Shown piece after piece: positions 50,095 to 58,597 of a stretch of DNA of 64,000 nucleotides; position 1 is the first letter of the stretch; each line of letters begins with the position of its first letter. A model generated the notes under the pieces. It saw only the letters and a list, made by a program, of their open reading frames with translations, ran no database searches and was not told the DNA's origin. The translations under genes and the position numbers were made by a program. Location of the stretch: positions 564,259-628,258 of the forward strand of contig DHQL01000007.1 of the NCBI GenBank assembly GCA_002408085.1, written 5' to 3'. The DNA comes from Spirochaeta sp. UBA5339 (GTDB lineage: Bacteria; Spirochaetota; Spirochaetia; DSM-2461).

Positions 50095-51186
50095 ATGAAA
50101 AAGATGTTTCCTGTTTTACTGCTTATTCTTCTTATCTCCTGCGGAGGCGAAAGCGCGGATACCGAAACTGCAGCCAGCGGATGGGAGGTGTCGGCCAAAG
50201 TGCCGGTGCCCGTATACACTGCCCCCGCTGTGGAGGAGCCCTTTATAGCAGGCCTTGAGGCTTCGGGTATTGTGGAGGGTGCCCGGGAAGCAGAGGTCCT
50301 GTCCGAGACCAGCGGTCTTATCACAGCCGTCAATTTTGAGATCGGCGAGTATGTGGAATCCGGAGATGTTCTTCTGAAGGTGGAAGACCGTATCCCAAGG
50401 ATCAGCTATGAATCGGCTCTCAGGGACTTTGAAGCGGCCCGGATTGAGTTTGAGGCTCTGGAAAAGTCATTCTCCACAGGGGGAACTTCGCAGCTTCTCT
50501 ACAGTCAGGGACGGGCCCGGCTGGAGTCGGCCAGGCTACGGATGGAGCAAGCCCGGAAGTCTCTTGAGGACACGGCGGTTAAGGCCCCCTTCAGCGGATA
50601 TATCAGCAGCCGTGATCCCTCCATTGCCGTGGGCAGTTCTATTCAGCCCTCTGCCGGGGTGACCCATATTGCAGATCTCAGTTCCTACCGGATCAGAATC
50701 AGTCTGGGTGAGGATGAGATCTCCCTGGTGAAGCCCGGGGACGAGGCTGTTGTAAGGGTCAACGCTCTGCCGGGTGTGGATTTTCCTGCCATGGTCAGGG
50801 CTGTCTCTCCCGGAAGCCGGACAGGAGGCGGACGATTTCCCGTGCTGGTTTCCTGGTCTACAGAGAATGGGGAGTCTTTAAAGTCGGGTATGTCGGCTAC
50901 GGTTATGATCCGGCCCGAATACGCTGGACCTCCCGATCTGATTATCCCTGCAGAGGCCCTGGTCCGGCGGGATGCACAGGACTATGTTTTCAGGATCAGG
51001 GACAATGGAGCCGAGGCGGTTCCCGTGCGGATTCTGAAATCCCTGGGAAACCGGGTCTCCATCGCCCCCGTCCGGGGATCAGATCTTCTGGTTGAGCCGG
51101 GGGATCAGCTGATTGTAACGGGACTTGCCTCAATGGCTCCCGGAGATCCCGTAATTCCCACTCCTTTAGGGGAGGACGGGCAATGA
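50095..51186 (+). CDS. RND efflux membrane fusion lipoprotein
   Basis: The 363-residue periplasmic adaptor has a lipoprotein signal ending LISC (Cys16) and the usual barrel-sandwich and beta-barrel domains: EAEVLSETSGLITAVNFEIGEYV, then KAPFSGYISSRDPSIAVGS, and AVVRVNALPGVDF. It would link the RND pump to an outer-membrane channel. It overlaps the pump gene by 4 nt (ATGA). A sigma-70 promoter lies just upstream. Confidence 0.92.
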   Translation: MKKMFPVLLLILLISCGGESADTETAASGWEVSAKVPVPVYTAPAVEEPFIAGLEASGIVEGAREAEVLSETSGLITAVNFEIGEYVESGDVLLKVEDRIPRISYESALRDFEAARIEFEALEKSFSTGGTSQLLYSQGRARLESARLRMEQARKSLEDTAVKAPFSGYISSRDPSIAVGSSIQPSAGVTHIADLSSYRIRISLGEDEISLVKPGDEAVVRVNALPGVDFPAMVRAVSPGSRTGGGRFPVLVSWSTENGESLKSGMSATVMIRPEYAGPPDLIIPAEALVRRDAQDYVFRIRDNGAEAVPVRILKSLGNRVSIAPVRGSDLLVEPGDQLIVTGLASMAPGDPVIPTPLGEDGQ

Positions 51187-54100
51187 ATATCGGACGCTTT
51201 TCGGTCAACAATCCCGTACTCCTTAATATTCTGATGGTGACTCTTCTGGTGCTGGGGGGGCTGAGCCTCTCAAGGATGCCCCGGGAGCAGTTCGCCGAGG
51301 TGCCCTTCTACTGGGTCAGCATCGCCGTCCCCTGGCCGGGGGTCTCGGCAGAGGATGTGGAGAAACTTGTCACCATCCCCATTGAGAATGAGATGCAGGG
51401 ACTGGATGATCTGGATCAGATTCAGTCCCTCAGCTCTGAGGGGCTCTCTGCGGTAAGGGTGGAGTTCGACAGCGGCATTTCCGGGGATCAGTTTGACAAA
51501 CTCTTTCAGGATGTACGGACCCGGTTCAGCAGGGTCGCACTTCCCGAGGGAACCCTGGATGCTGCGGTGGATGATTTCTCGTCCAATGACTTTCTTCCGG
51601 TTGTGGAGCTGGTCCTCTCTTCCGATGACGTGAGCGGGGAGAACTACGGCACTCTTATCGACATGGCCGAGCGCTTTCAGGAGCAGCTGATCCGGATACC
51701 GGACGTCTCATCGGTAGACCTCATCGGAGCCCGGGAAAGGGAGATCTTTATTGAGGTGAATCCGGCGATCCTGGAGAGTTCAGGGCTCAGGGTGAGTGAT
51801 GTGGTGGCGGCCCTTCAGGGGCGGAACAGCAACACCCCCGGAGGGACCCTTACAGCCGACGGACGGCAGTATCTTGTCAGAACCATAGGAGAGCTTGAAA
51901 CCGTGGACGGGCTGAAGGATATCATCCTCCGTCAGAACTCCGACAAATCTGTCAAGCTCTCGGATGTGGCGGACATAAAAGACGGCTACGATCCCAGAGG
52001 GGTCCGGTCCCTCTATAACGGCAATACCGCAGTGACCCTGAGGGTCGCCAAGGTTCCGGGGGGCAACTCCATCGGAATCGTTGAGTCCCTGAAGGAGCTG
52101 AACGCCGGGTGGGAGGCAACTCTGCCCGAGGGCCTCAGCCTTCATATTCAGAACGACTCCACAATACAGATTCAGGACAGCATTGATGTTCTGGTTAATA
52201 ACGCGGTCTTCGGACTGATCCTTCTGGTTCTTCTTCTCTTTCTCTTTGTTGGCCTGCGGAACGCCCTGATGACGGCCCTTGGAATTCCCGTCACCTTTGC
52301 GGTGACCTTTCTGATCCTCGACCTCAGCGGCGAGACCTTCAACAGCAACACCCTCTTTGCCCTGGTTCTGGTGCTGGGGCTTATAGTGGACCATGCCATA
52401 GTGATTATTGAGAACAGCTTCCGTCTGGAACAGCTGGGGCTGGAGAGGCGTCAGGCGGCCATAGACGGCAGCAACCAGGTTGTCCTTCCCGTTGCCGCGG
52501 CCACGGCCACCACCGTGGCTGCCTTTATTCCCCTGATGCTCCTTCCCGGGACCATCGGTAAGTTTCTGAGGATTATCCCCCTCACCGTCTCCATTGCCCT
52601 GATCGTCTCCACAATGGAGGCCATAGTCTTTCTGCCCTCCCACTATGCCGACTGGTACGAGGGCAAAAGAGTCTCCTTTGCAAAGAAGGAGAGGGAGCTG
52701 GTCTTTGATAAGCTGAAGGAGGGATTCTCCAGATTTATCGGCAGGGTCTACCGCCGAAGAAGGCTTGCGGTTCTTATGATTCTGGTGTTCAGTCTGGGAA
52801 CCTGCTCCCTGGTGCCCCGGCTGAACCAGGATCTCTTCAGCGCCGAAGACTTCACCCTCTTCTATATCGATATCGACCTGCCCCCCGGGGCCTCCCTGGA
52901 CAGTACCGAATCCCTTATCCGGGACTATGAGAAGCGCCTTGTCCCCCTGGTGGGGAACGGAGAGATCGTCGGCATCAACAGTTTTATCGGTTTCCGTGCC
53001 GAGAGCAGCGGGAACACGGTACAGGGTAATATCGGACAGATTGTGGTGGACCTGACAGAGCAGAGTGAGGGACGGACCCGGAGCATCACCGATATTATGG
53101 CTGAACTCAAGGCCCTGACCTCGGACATTCCCGGAGCCGACCAGATCCTCTTCCGCCGGGCCACCAATGGACCTCCCACCTCGGCGGCGGTTTCCTTCCG
53201 TCTCTTCGGCAACTCCTACGACGATCTGACCCGGGTCAGCACAGCCATCAGGGAGAAGATGGGAAGCTATGAGGAGCTGGTGAATATTCAGGACAACTAT
53301 GTTCCGGGAACCCCCGAGCTGAGAGTGGTCGTGGACGGAGCTGCCGCCGCCAGGTACGGTATGTCGGCGGTCTATATCGGACAGTACCTCAGGGCCGCCC
53401 TGGATGGTGTCAGGGCTTCAAGCTTCTTTCAGGACAACCGGGATGTGGATATCTACATCGGCTTAAGCGCAGAAGGAACCCTCAGCCCCGAGAAACTGGC
53501 CAGGATGAAGATCACCTCTCCCTCGGGAGAGCAGATTCCCCTCTCCTCTGTCACCTCCCTGGATCAGGGAAATGCCCTTGCCTCCATCAGACGCCTTGAC
53601 GGCAAGAGGGAGATCACCATTACCGCCGACACCGGCGACAACAGCCGGGTCCGTGAGCTGAACGCCGAGGTTAAGGCCCTCTTCGAACAGAACTATGAAC
53701 GCCGCTACCCGGATATGAGGCTCTCGGTGGGGGGAGAGTTCTCGGACCTCGATGATCTTCTGATTCAGATTGCCCGGATCTTCCTTCTGGGGATCTTTCT
53801 GATCTACCTGATTCTGGGAGCTCAGTTCAACTCCTATACCCAGCCCCTGCTGATCCTGCTGGCGGTGCCCTTTGCCTTTACGGGAGTCATTCTCTATCTC
53901 TTTATCTCTGGAACTCCCTTTTCCACCACCGTACTCTACTCCGCCGTTGCACTGGCAGGGATAGCCGTAAACGACTCCATTGTTCTGATCTCCTTTATCA
54001 ATGAGCTCCGGGGCGAGGGGAAGGCCGTGGGCGAGGCAGTCAGGGAGGCGGCAGCCACCAGGCTGAGACCCATCCTGCTCACCTCCCTTACAACCATTGC

Positions 54101-54281
54101 CGGTTTGACCCCAACGGCCCTGGGGCTGGGTGGCAAGTCGGTAGTCTGGGGACCCATGGCCAGCACCATCATCTTCGGCCTGATCTTCTCCACCTTTACG
54201 GCCCTGGTACTGATTCCCTCTCTCTACGGACTTCTCTACGACCGCAGAGCCAAAAAGCTGCCGGCGGGAGAAGCAGAGTGA
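51183..54281 (+). CDS. RND family efflux transporter permease
   Basis: The 1032-residue inner-membrane pump has twelve spans and two large periplasmic loops. The N-terminus is typical (NNPVLLNILMVTLLVLGGL), with FNSNTLFALVLVLGLIVDHAIVIIENSF around the proton-relay region of span 4 and AGIAVNDSIVLISFIN in the second half. It belongs to the hydrophobe/amphiphile efflux (HAE) family, closer to the less studied MdtB-like branch than to AcrB, by overall feel. The substrate is unknown. Confidence 0.93.
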   Translation: MNIGRFSVNNPVLLNILMVTLLVLGGLSLSRMPREQFAEVPFYWVSIAVPWPGVSAEDVEKLVTIPIENEMQGLDDLDQIQSLSSEGLSAVRVEFDSGISGDQFDKLFQDVRTRFSRVALPEGTLDAAVDDFSSNDFLPVVELVLSSDDVSGENYGTLIDMAERFQEQLIRIPDVSSVDLIGAREREIFIEVNPAILESSGLRVSDVVAALQGRNSNTPGGTLTADGRQYLVRTIGELETVDGLKDIILRQNSDKSVKLSDVADIKDGYDPRGVRSLYNGNTAVTLRVAKVPGGNSIGIVESLKELNAGWEATLPEGLSLHIQNDSTIQIQDSIDVLVNNAVFGLILLVLLLFLFVGLRNALMTALGIPVTFAVTFLILDLSGETFNSNTLFALVLVLGLIVDHAIVIIENSFRLEQLGLERRQAAIDGSNQVVLPVAAATATTVAAFIPLMLLPGTIGKFLRIIPLTVSIALIVSTMEAIVFLPSHYADWYEGKRVSFAKKERELVFDKLKEGFSRFIGRVYRRRRLAVLMILVFSLGTCSLVPRLNQDLFSAEDFTLFYIDIDLPPGASLDSTESLIRDYEKRLVPLVGNGEIVGINSFIGFRAESSGNTVQGNIGQIVVDLTEQSEGRTRSITDIMAELKALTSDIPGADQILFRRATNGPPTSAAVSFRLFGNSYDDLTRVSTAIREKMGSYEELVNIQDNYVPGTPELRVVVDGAAAARYGMSAVYIGQYLRAALDGVRASSFFQDNRDVDIYIGLSAEGTLSPEKLARMKITSPSGEQIPLSSVTSLDQGNALASIRRLDGKREITITADTGDNSRVRELNAEVKALFEQNYERRYPDMRLSVGGEFSDLDDLLIQIARIFLLGIFLIYLILGAQFNSYTQPLLILLAVPFAFTGVILYLFISGTPFSTTVLYSAVALAGIAVNDSIVLISFINELRGEGKAVGEAVREAAATRLRPILLTSLTTIAGLTPTALGLGGKSVVWGPMASTIIFGLIFSTFTALVLIPSLYGLLYDRRAKKLPAGEAE

Positions 54282-55021
54282 GCGGGCCGGCAGTAAAAGG
54301 GGTCGTATGCCTGCTGCTTGTGCTGCTTGCAGGACAGGTCGGAGCCCAGAGTACTCTTCCCGACTCTCCTCTCCCGGCGGAACTTGTTCTTGCCAGGGAT
54401 ATCCATTTCTCTTCCCAAACCGGACGTGTCGAAGATGCCCTGAAAGCCTTGGACTCTCTGGAGAGGAAGGACGGAACAGATATTAGAATCCTCTGTGAGA
54501 TTCTTTTCTATAGAGGACTGCTCCTACTGGATCTTGAACGCGGGGATGAGGCCTCCATGGCTTTTCAACAGGGTATTGAGGTCTGTCGGAAGGAGTATGA
54601 GTCTGAAGGAGATCTCTTCTATCTTGTACAGGAGGCTCTGCTGAAGTCTCAGTGGATGATGCTGCAGAAGACCTCTGTTCTGATCAGGACCGGGTCTGAA
54701 ATCAGGAAGATCAGCGAGAGGGCTCTTGATGAGGACCCCGGCAACTTTACAGCCAGGCTCCTCTCAGCCCAGGGACTGATCAATGCTCCACCTCTCTTCG
54801 GCGGAAATCCTGTAGAGGCTGTGGAAATTCTGGAGGACACAATTCCACTGGCCGAGGATGAATACGAGCTGTTCACCCTCTATCTGTCCCTGGCCGATGC
54901 CAGGCGGAAGAAAAAGGCCTGGGATGAAGCCGGGCAGTGGGTTCGAAGGGCTCTGGCTCTTTTTCCGGAAAACAGAAACGCCCTGGAGATGGGCGATGCC
55001 ATAAGACGGCGGGAGAAGTAG
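54278..55021 (+). CDS. TPR-like periplasmic protein in RND operon
   Basis: The 247-residue protein has a Sec signal peptide (VCLLLVLLAGQVGAQ) and helical repeats of TPR type (DALKALDSLERKDGTDIRI; LFYRGLLLLDLERGDEASMAF; SARLLSAQGLINAP region). It starts with GTG overlapping the pump stop, so its level is tied to the pump. No TolC-like channel gene is present; this protein may help docking or be an accessory factor (inference). Confidence 0.7.
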   Translation: MSGPAVKGVVCLLLVLLAGQVGAQSTLPDSPLPAELVLARDIHFSSQTGRVEDALKALDSLERKDGTDIRILCEILFYRGLLLLDLERGDEASMAFQQGIEVCRKEYESEGDLFYLVQEALLKSQWMMLQKTSVLIRTGSEIRKISERALDEDPGNFTARLLSAQGLINAPPLFGGNPVEAVEILEDTIPLAEDEYELFTLYLSLADARRKKKAWDEAGQWVRRALALFPENRNALEMGDAIRRREK

Positions 55022-55043
55022 GCTCAACTTCGGCCCCCACTTC

Positions 55044-55079
55044 AGCCGCAGTTTAAGCCGCAGTTTAAACCGCAGTTGA
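55044..55079. repeat. Three tandem 12-nt repeats
   Basis: AGCCGCAGTTTA occurs twice in a row (55044-55067) and is followed by a third copy with two changes, AACCGCAGTTGA. The array lies in the gap between the TPR-like gene and the regulator promoter. Confidence 0.6.
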
Positions 55080-55139
55080 CTCAGCCCTGGTGAAAAGGGA
55101 TTCTCCCTGCCTGATGCGCACAGGGATATTTATATTTCC

Positions 55140-55171
55140 TTCACACTTTTTTCACAGCCTCCGTCTATAAT
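55140..55171 (+). promoter_or_regulatory. Regulator promoter with 11-nt spaced direct repeats and leaderless start
   Basis: TTCACA at 55140 and again at 55151 (11 nt apart) sit where the -35 box would be. TATAAT (55166-55171) lies 15 nt after the start of the second repeat. The ATG at 55178 is only 6 nt past the -10, with no Shine-Dalgarno sequence, so the message is probably leaderless. OmpR/PhoB-type regulators bind such spaced repeats, so autoregulation is likely. Confidence 0.6.
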
Positions 55172-55177
55172 AAAATC

Positions 55178-55879
55178 ATGAAAACGATTCTTGTAGCGGA
55201 AGACGAACGCGGAATAAACGAGATGATCTGTGACTATCTGGAGGCACTGGGCTTCGGAGTCCTGCCGGTTTATGACGGCATTGATGCCCTGAAGGCCTGG
55301 AGGAAGGGGGGAGTGGATCTGATCCTTCTCGATATAATGATGCCCCGCCTGGACGGCACCGAGGTTCTCCGGGAGATCCGGAAGGAGTCGGATATTCCAG
55401 TTCTGATGGTTACGGCAAAAACCGAAGAGGGTGATACAGTTCTGGGGTTGGAGCTGGGTGCAGATGACTATATAGCCAAACCCTTCAGCATGAAGGAACT
55501 GGCCGCCCGGATCAGAACCGTAATGAGACGTGCGGCCCCCCGTGAAAGGTTGGCCCCTGCAGATGAGCTTCCCTCAGTTCTCTCCATCGGCGATCTGACC
55601 CTGGACAGGGAGAAGCACTCGGTCTCCATACGGAGGAGGAGAGTTGAACTGACTGCGGCGCAGTTTGATATTCTCGAACGCATGGTCAGCTCCCCTGGAC
55701 GGGTCTTTTCCAGAATGGATCTGCTCCAGACCTTTCAGGAAGATCCCTATGAGGGCTATGAACGGTCCATCGATGTCCATATAAAAAATATCAGAAAGCT
55801 GATCGAAACAGATCCGGCACATCCCGAATATATTCAAACAGTCTGGGGTGTAGGCTACAAGATGCGGGAGAGTGAATGA
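55178..55879 (+). CDS. OmpR-family response regulator
   Basis: The 233-residue regulator has an N-terminal receiver (ILVAEDERGINEM; acceptor Asp52 in LILLDIMMPRLDG; lysine in YIAKPFSMKEL) and a C-terminal winged helix (VELTAAQFDILERMVSSPG; SIDVHIKNIRKLIE). The kinase follows with an ATGA overlap. The promoter has two TTCACA repeats that probably bind this protein. A similar site precedes the RNA candidate downstream of the kinase. Confidence 0.93.
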   Translation: MKTILVAEDERGINEMICDYLEALGFGVLPVYDGIDALKAWRKGGVDLILLDIMMPRLDGTEVLREIRKESDIPVLMVTAKTEEGDTVLGLELGADDYIAKPFSMKELAARIRTVMRRAAPRERLAPADELPSVLSIGDLTLDREKHSVSIRRRRVELTAAQFDILERMVSSPGRVFSRMDLLQTFQEDPYEGYERSIDVHIKNIRKLIETDPAHPEYIQTVWGVGYKMRESE

Positions 55880-57315
55880 AGATCTCCCTTACCGCCCGGC
55901 TGATAATTATCATGGTCCTCTCGGTGTTTCTCAGCTCTCTGGTCAGTATTCTCTTTGTGGGTTCTGTAACGATGAACAAGGTCAGACTGCTCAACAGTCA
56001 GCGGGACAGCAATATTGCCTCGGTTGTGGCTGACTCTCTTACGGCGGCTGCCGATGAGGGGCAGCTGAGCCAGACTCTGCGGGCCTATAATATGAGGCGC
56101 AGCGGACCGGGGATGATGGAAGGCCGTATGAATATGATGGGTGAGAGAAAGCCGGTTCTGCCCCTGCGGCCCCTTGTTATGTCCGAAGGGAACGAGCTGA
56201 TCCCACTTATTATTACCGACTTCGAGGGACGCATCCTGCAGGGGGAATTCAGAACTGCCGCAGAGGATAAGACTCTACGAAAACTCGATTCTGAAATCTA
56301 TGAACAGGGGATACCCTGGTTTTCTGAAGGGGAGATTGCCGGTTATGTGCTTGCGGGAAATCAGGCCGGTCAGCGGGAGACCATCGGAGACATCTACCAG
56401 ATGACCTCCCTCTATCAGAGTATCCTTGTATTTCCCATTATTTCGGCTCTCTTTGCCACTCTGTTGGGTATCTTCCTGTTAAGACGGGTTCTTCGGCCCC
56501 TGAAAAGTCTGCAGAAGGGAGTTCAGACCATACAGCAGGGGAGGTATGACTTCAGGGTGGAGTTCCCTGCCTCAAAATTCGGAATCCAGGATGATCTGAC
56601 TCTGCTCTCCCAGGGGTTTAATGAGATGGCAGACTCCCTTGAGGCTTCCGAGGAGTGGAAGAAACAGATTATCAGTGATACAGCCCATGAGCTCCGTACC
56701 CCTGTGAGTCTGATTCTGGGAAATCTGGAGATGATTCTGGATGGTGTCTACAAGGCGGATACTCCCAGGATGGAATCCCTCTATAGAGAGACCCAGTCAC
56801 TGGCCGGTCTGGTAAGAAACCTCCAGATCCTTGCCAGTGAAGAGTCCGGCAGCAGAAGGAGTGAGCTTGAGAGATTCTCAATTACCGAACTGGTTCAGAG
56901 TACTGCTTCCGACTACAGCACACTGGCCCTGCAGAAGAAAATTGCCATAACCCTTGAGATGGAAGAAGAGCTGGAAATGGAGGGAGACCCGCAGAAAATC
57001 AAGCAGGTTCTGGTGAATCTTATGGCCAATGCCCTCCGGCATACCCCCGAAACAGGGCGGATTTTCCTGAGCTGTAAAAGAGAAAGAAACTACATTATTG
57101 TAGATGTTGAAGATTCAGGCGAGGGAATTCCCGAAGAGTTCAGGGAGAAGGTTTTTAACAGATTTTTTAAAATTGACAAATCACGCAACAGCGAGGGAAG
57201 CGGACTGGGTCTTTCCATAAGTAAAATAATTATTGAGAATCTGGGAGGATCTATTGAAGCTCTCTCCGGCAGAGAGGGTGGAGCCCTGTTCAGGATCTCT
57301 TTTCCCGGTAAGTAG
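55876..57315 (+). CDS. Sensor histidine kinase, methionine-rich sensor region
   Basis: The 479-residue membrane kinase has a first span at about 7-29, a periplasmic domain to about 180, a second span at about 181-203, HAMP, the phospho-accepting His271 in DTAHELRTPVSLIL, and ATP-binding boxes NALRHTPE and GEGIPEEFREKVF with GSGLGLSI. The periplasmic part contains a striking methionine cluster (MMEGRMNMMGE, residues about 80-90), which could bind soft metals such as copper or silver; this is inference. It is coupled to the regulator gene upstream. Confidence 0.9.
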   Translation: MKISLTARLIIIMVLSVFLSSLVSILFVGSVTMNKVRLLNSQRDSNIASVVADSLTAAADEGQLSQTLRAYNMRRSGPGMMEGRMNMMGERKPVLPLRPLVMSEGNELIPLIITDFEGRILQGEFRTAAEDKTLRKLDSEIYEQGIPWFSEGEIAGYVLAGNQAGQRETIGDIYQMTSLYQSILVFPIISALFATLLGIFLLRRVLRPLKSLQKGVQTIQQGRYDFRVEFPASKFGIQDDLTLLSQGFNEMADSLEASEEWKKQIISDTAHELRTPVSLILGNLEMILDGVYKADTPRMESLYRETQSLAGLVRNLQILASEESGSRRSELERFSITELVQSTASDYSTLALQKKIAITLEMEEELEMEGDPQKIKQVLVNLMANALRHTPETGRIFLSCKRERNYIIVDVEDSGEGIPEEFREKVFNRFFKIDKSRNSEGSGLGLSISKIIIENLGGSIEALSGREGGALFRISFPGK

Positions 57316-57395
57316 ATATATGAAACTATGTTTTAAAAAAAATGAAAATACCGGAAGAGTCGTTCATAATATTCATAAATGAACTAGACGTAATC

Positions 57396-57438
57396 TTTTC
57401 AGGATCTTCACAAAATCTTGACATATGATTACTAAACT
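57396..57438 (+). promoter_or_regulatory. Putative promoter of the anti-SD RNA, matching the regulator promoter
   Basis: TTTTCA (57396), TTCACA (57407) and TTGACA (57418) lie exactly 11 nt apart. A -10-like TAAACT starts at 57433, 15 nt after the start of the last repeat. The response-regulator promoter has the same layout: TTCACA-N5-TTCACA, then a -10 at 15 nt. This points to control by the OmpR-type regulator encoded just upstream. Confidence 0.5.
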
Positions 57439-57444
57439 GTAGTC

Positions 57445-57704
57445 AGCTTATCGATGAGCAGTACCCTTCGGGATACGCAAAAAGCAAGCCTCTCGGCTTG
57501 ACTTAAGACGGTGAGATTATTATATTTTGAAGTGAATTAGTGAAAAGCTTCAGTCGGAGTTTTCCTCCTTTTCTTCGCTGAAGTGCTAATGACCTATGGT
57601 TGAAGTTGTTAACTGAAACCTGTGGAAGAAGAGATTGATTACCTTTTTTTCCAATTGCTTTTGGGCCCCTGAAGTTTCCTCCTTTTCTTCAGGGGCTTTT
57701 TTTT
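57445..57704 (+). ncRNA. Putative trans-acting small RNA with two CU-rich, CCTCC-containing hairpins
   Basis: No protein is encoded in 57316-57806. A transcript of about 260 nt is predicted from the promoter-like site to the T-run at 57704. It contains a small CCTTCGGG hairpin (near 57463), CAAGCC-TCTC-GGCTTG (57485-57500) and two larger hairpins. The first hairpin has stem CTTCAG/CTGAAG (57548-57583) and the second is the terminator. Both contain the identical 16-nt CU-rich sequence TTTCCTCCTTTTCTTC (57561-57576 and 57675-57690), which holds an anti-Shine-Dalgarno core. The tail is eight T residues. No known RNA family was recognised. Confidence 0.55.
57665..57704 (+). terminator. Intrinsic terminator with exposed CU-rich loop
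   Basis: A 10-bp perfect stem (GCCCCTGAAG and CTTCAGGGGC, 57665-57674 and 57687-57696) encloses the 12-nt loop TTTCCTCCTTTT and is followed by eight T residues. Confidence 0.9.
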
Positions 57705-57806
57705 ACCTGAAATTATTCTCGCATCACTCTTTTTATTTGTAAAGAAAAAAATGCAATTTAATTGTGCAGACTTGTAAATAACCCCTGAAAGCCGCTTTTA
57801 GTCTGA

Positions 57807-58523
57807 TCAGTGGGGCAGAAAGCTCATGGCAAGGCCGATCACCCCGCCGAATACTCCTCCCCATAGAACCAGCCAGCCCAGATGTTTGCGAATCATCTCC
57901 TGAACAATCTCCTTGACCATCTGAGGGGTCAGTTCATCAAGCCTTTTCTGAACGATGGAGGATACCTTGTCGATTATATCAGCAGCGGCCTTATCCGTAT
58001 CCATGGAAGATGCCAGCATGCTGTGGAATTCGGGACTTGCGGTTTCGGTAATGATGATCTCTCTGGTCTTCTCCTTAAAGGGGGAGCGGAAGTTCTCAAG
58101 TACCGAGGCCCCTCCAAACATGCCGAGCATGCCTCCCAGTGAGGAGGAGAGGATGGTCTCGGTAAGACCATCGAATATCCTGTCGTAGTTGACCGCTTCC
58201 GCGGCGGCGCTGAAGTCCACCTTGTCCGTCAGGACACCCGTCTCTCCCTCCATCAGTCTGGATACATTCTCTGCTGTAAAGAACTGATCCATAATCAGGT
58301 TCTTGATCCCATTTTTGAAGTCTTTGAAGTGGAGAGGAATTACACCGGAACCGTAGAGTCCGGGGACCTTTTCAAAGAGCATATGCACTGCCAGCCAGTT
58401 GGTCACGGCCCCCGAGAGGGCGAAAAAGCCCATGGACCGCAGCTGAGGTGCAAATACCGGAATGACATAGCTGAGACCGATAATCACCAGGGTTGCGAGG
58501 GTGGTCATACTGTTCATATTCAT
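57807..58523 (-). CDS. DUF445 family membrane protein
   Basis: The 238-residue protein has two N-terminal spans with GAVTNWLAVHMLFEK and LYGSGVIPLHFKDFKNGI, hallmarks of the DUF445 (YheB-like) family, and a C-terminal span near WLVLWGGVFGGVIGLAMSF. The function is unknown. I chose the Met at 58523, which has GGAGG 8 nt upstream; an earlier Met 30 codons upstream lies without a site. Confidence 0.85.
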   Translation of the reverse strand: MNMNSMTTLATLVIIGLSYVIPVFAPQLRSMGFFALSGAVTNWLAVHMLFEKVPGLYGSGVIPLHFKDFKNGIKNLIMDQFFTAENVSRLMEGETGVLTDKVDFSAAAEAVNYDRIFDGLTETILSSSLGGMLGMFGGASVLENFRSPFKEKTREIIITETASPEFHSMLASSMDTDKAAADIIDKVSSIVQKRLDELTPQMVKEIVQEMIRKHLGWLVLWGGVFGGVIGLAMSFLPH

Positions 58524-58597
58524 AATCACTGCCTCCGGAGTCTGCTGTATACAGACCCTGTGTATTTTTAGAAATTCTTCTGGTATATTAGAAAGAC

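Noticed and set aside
55044..55079. CRISPR array
   Set aside because: Units are 12 nt, directly abutting and only three in number, with no spacers or cas genes.
57396..57704. 6S RNA, tmRNA, RNase P RNA or c-di-GMP riboswitch in the 57.5-kb gap
   Set aside because: The CCTTCGGG and CGCAAA-like elements were considered, but no complete consensus of these families could be matched. The repeated CU-rich elements and terminator fit a trans-acting RNA better.
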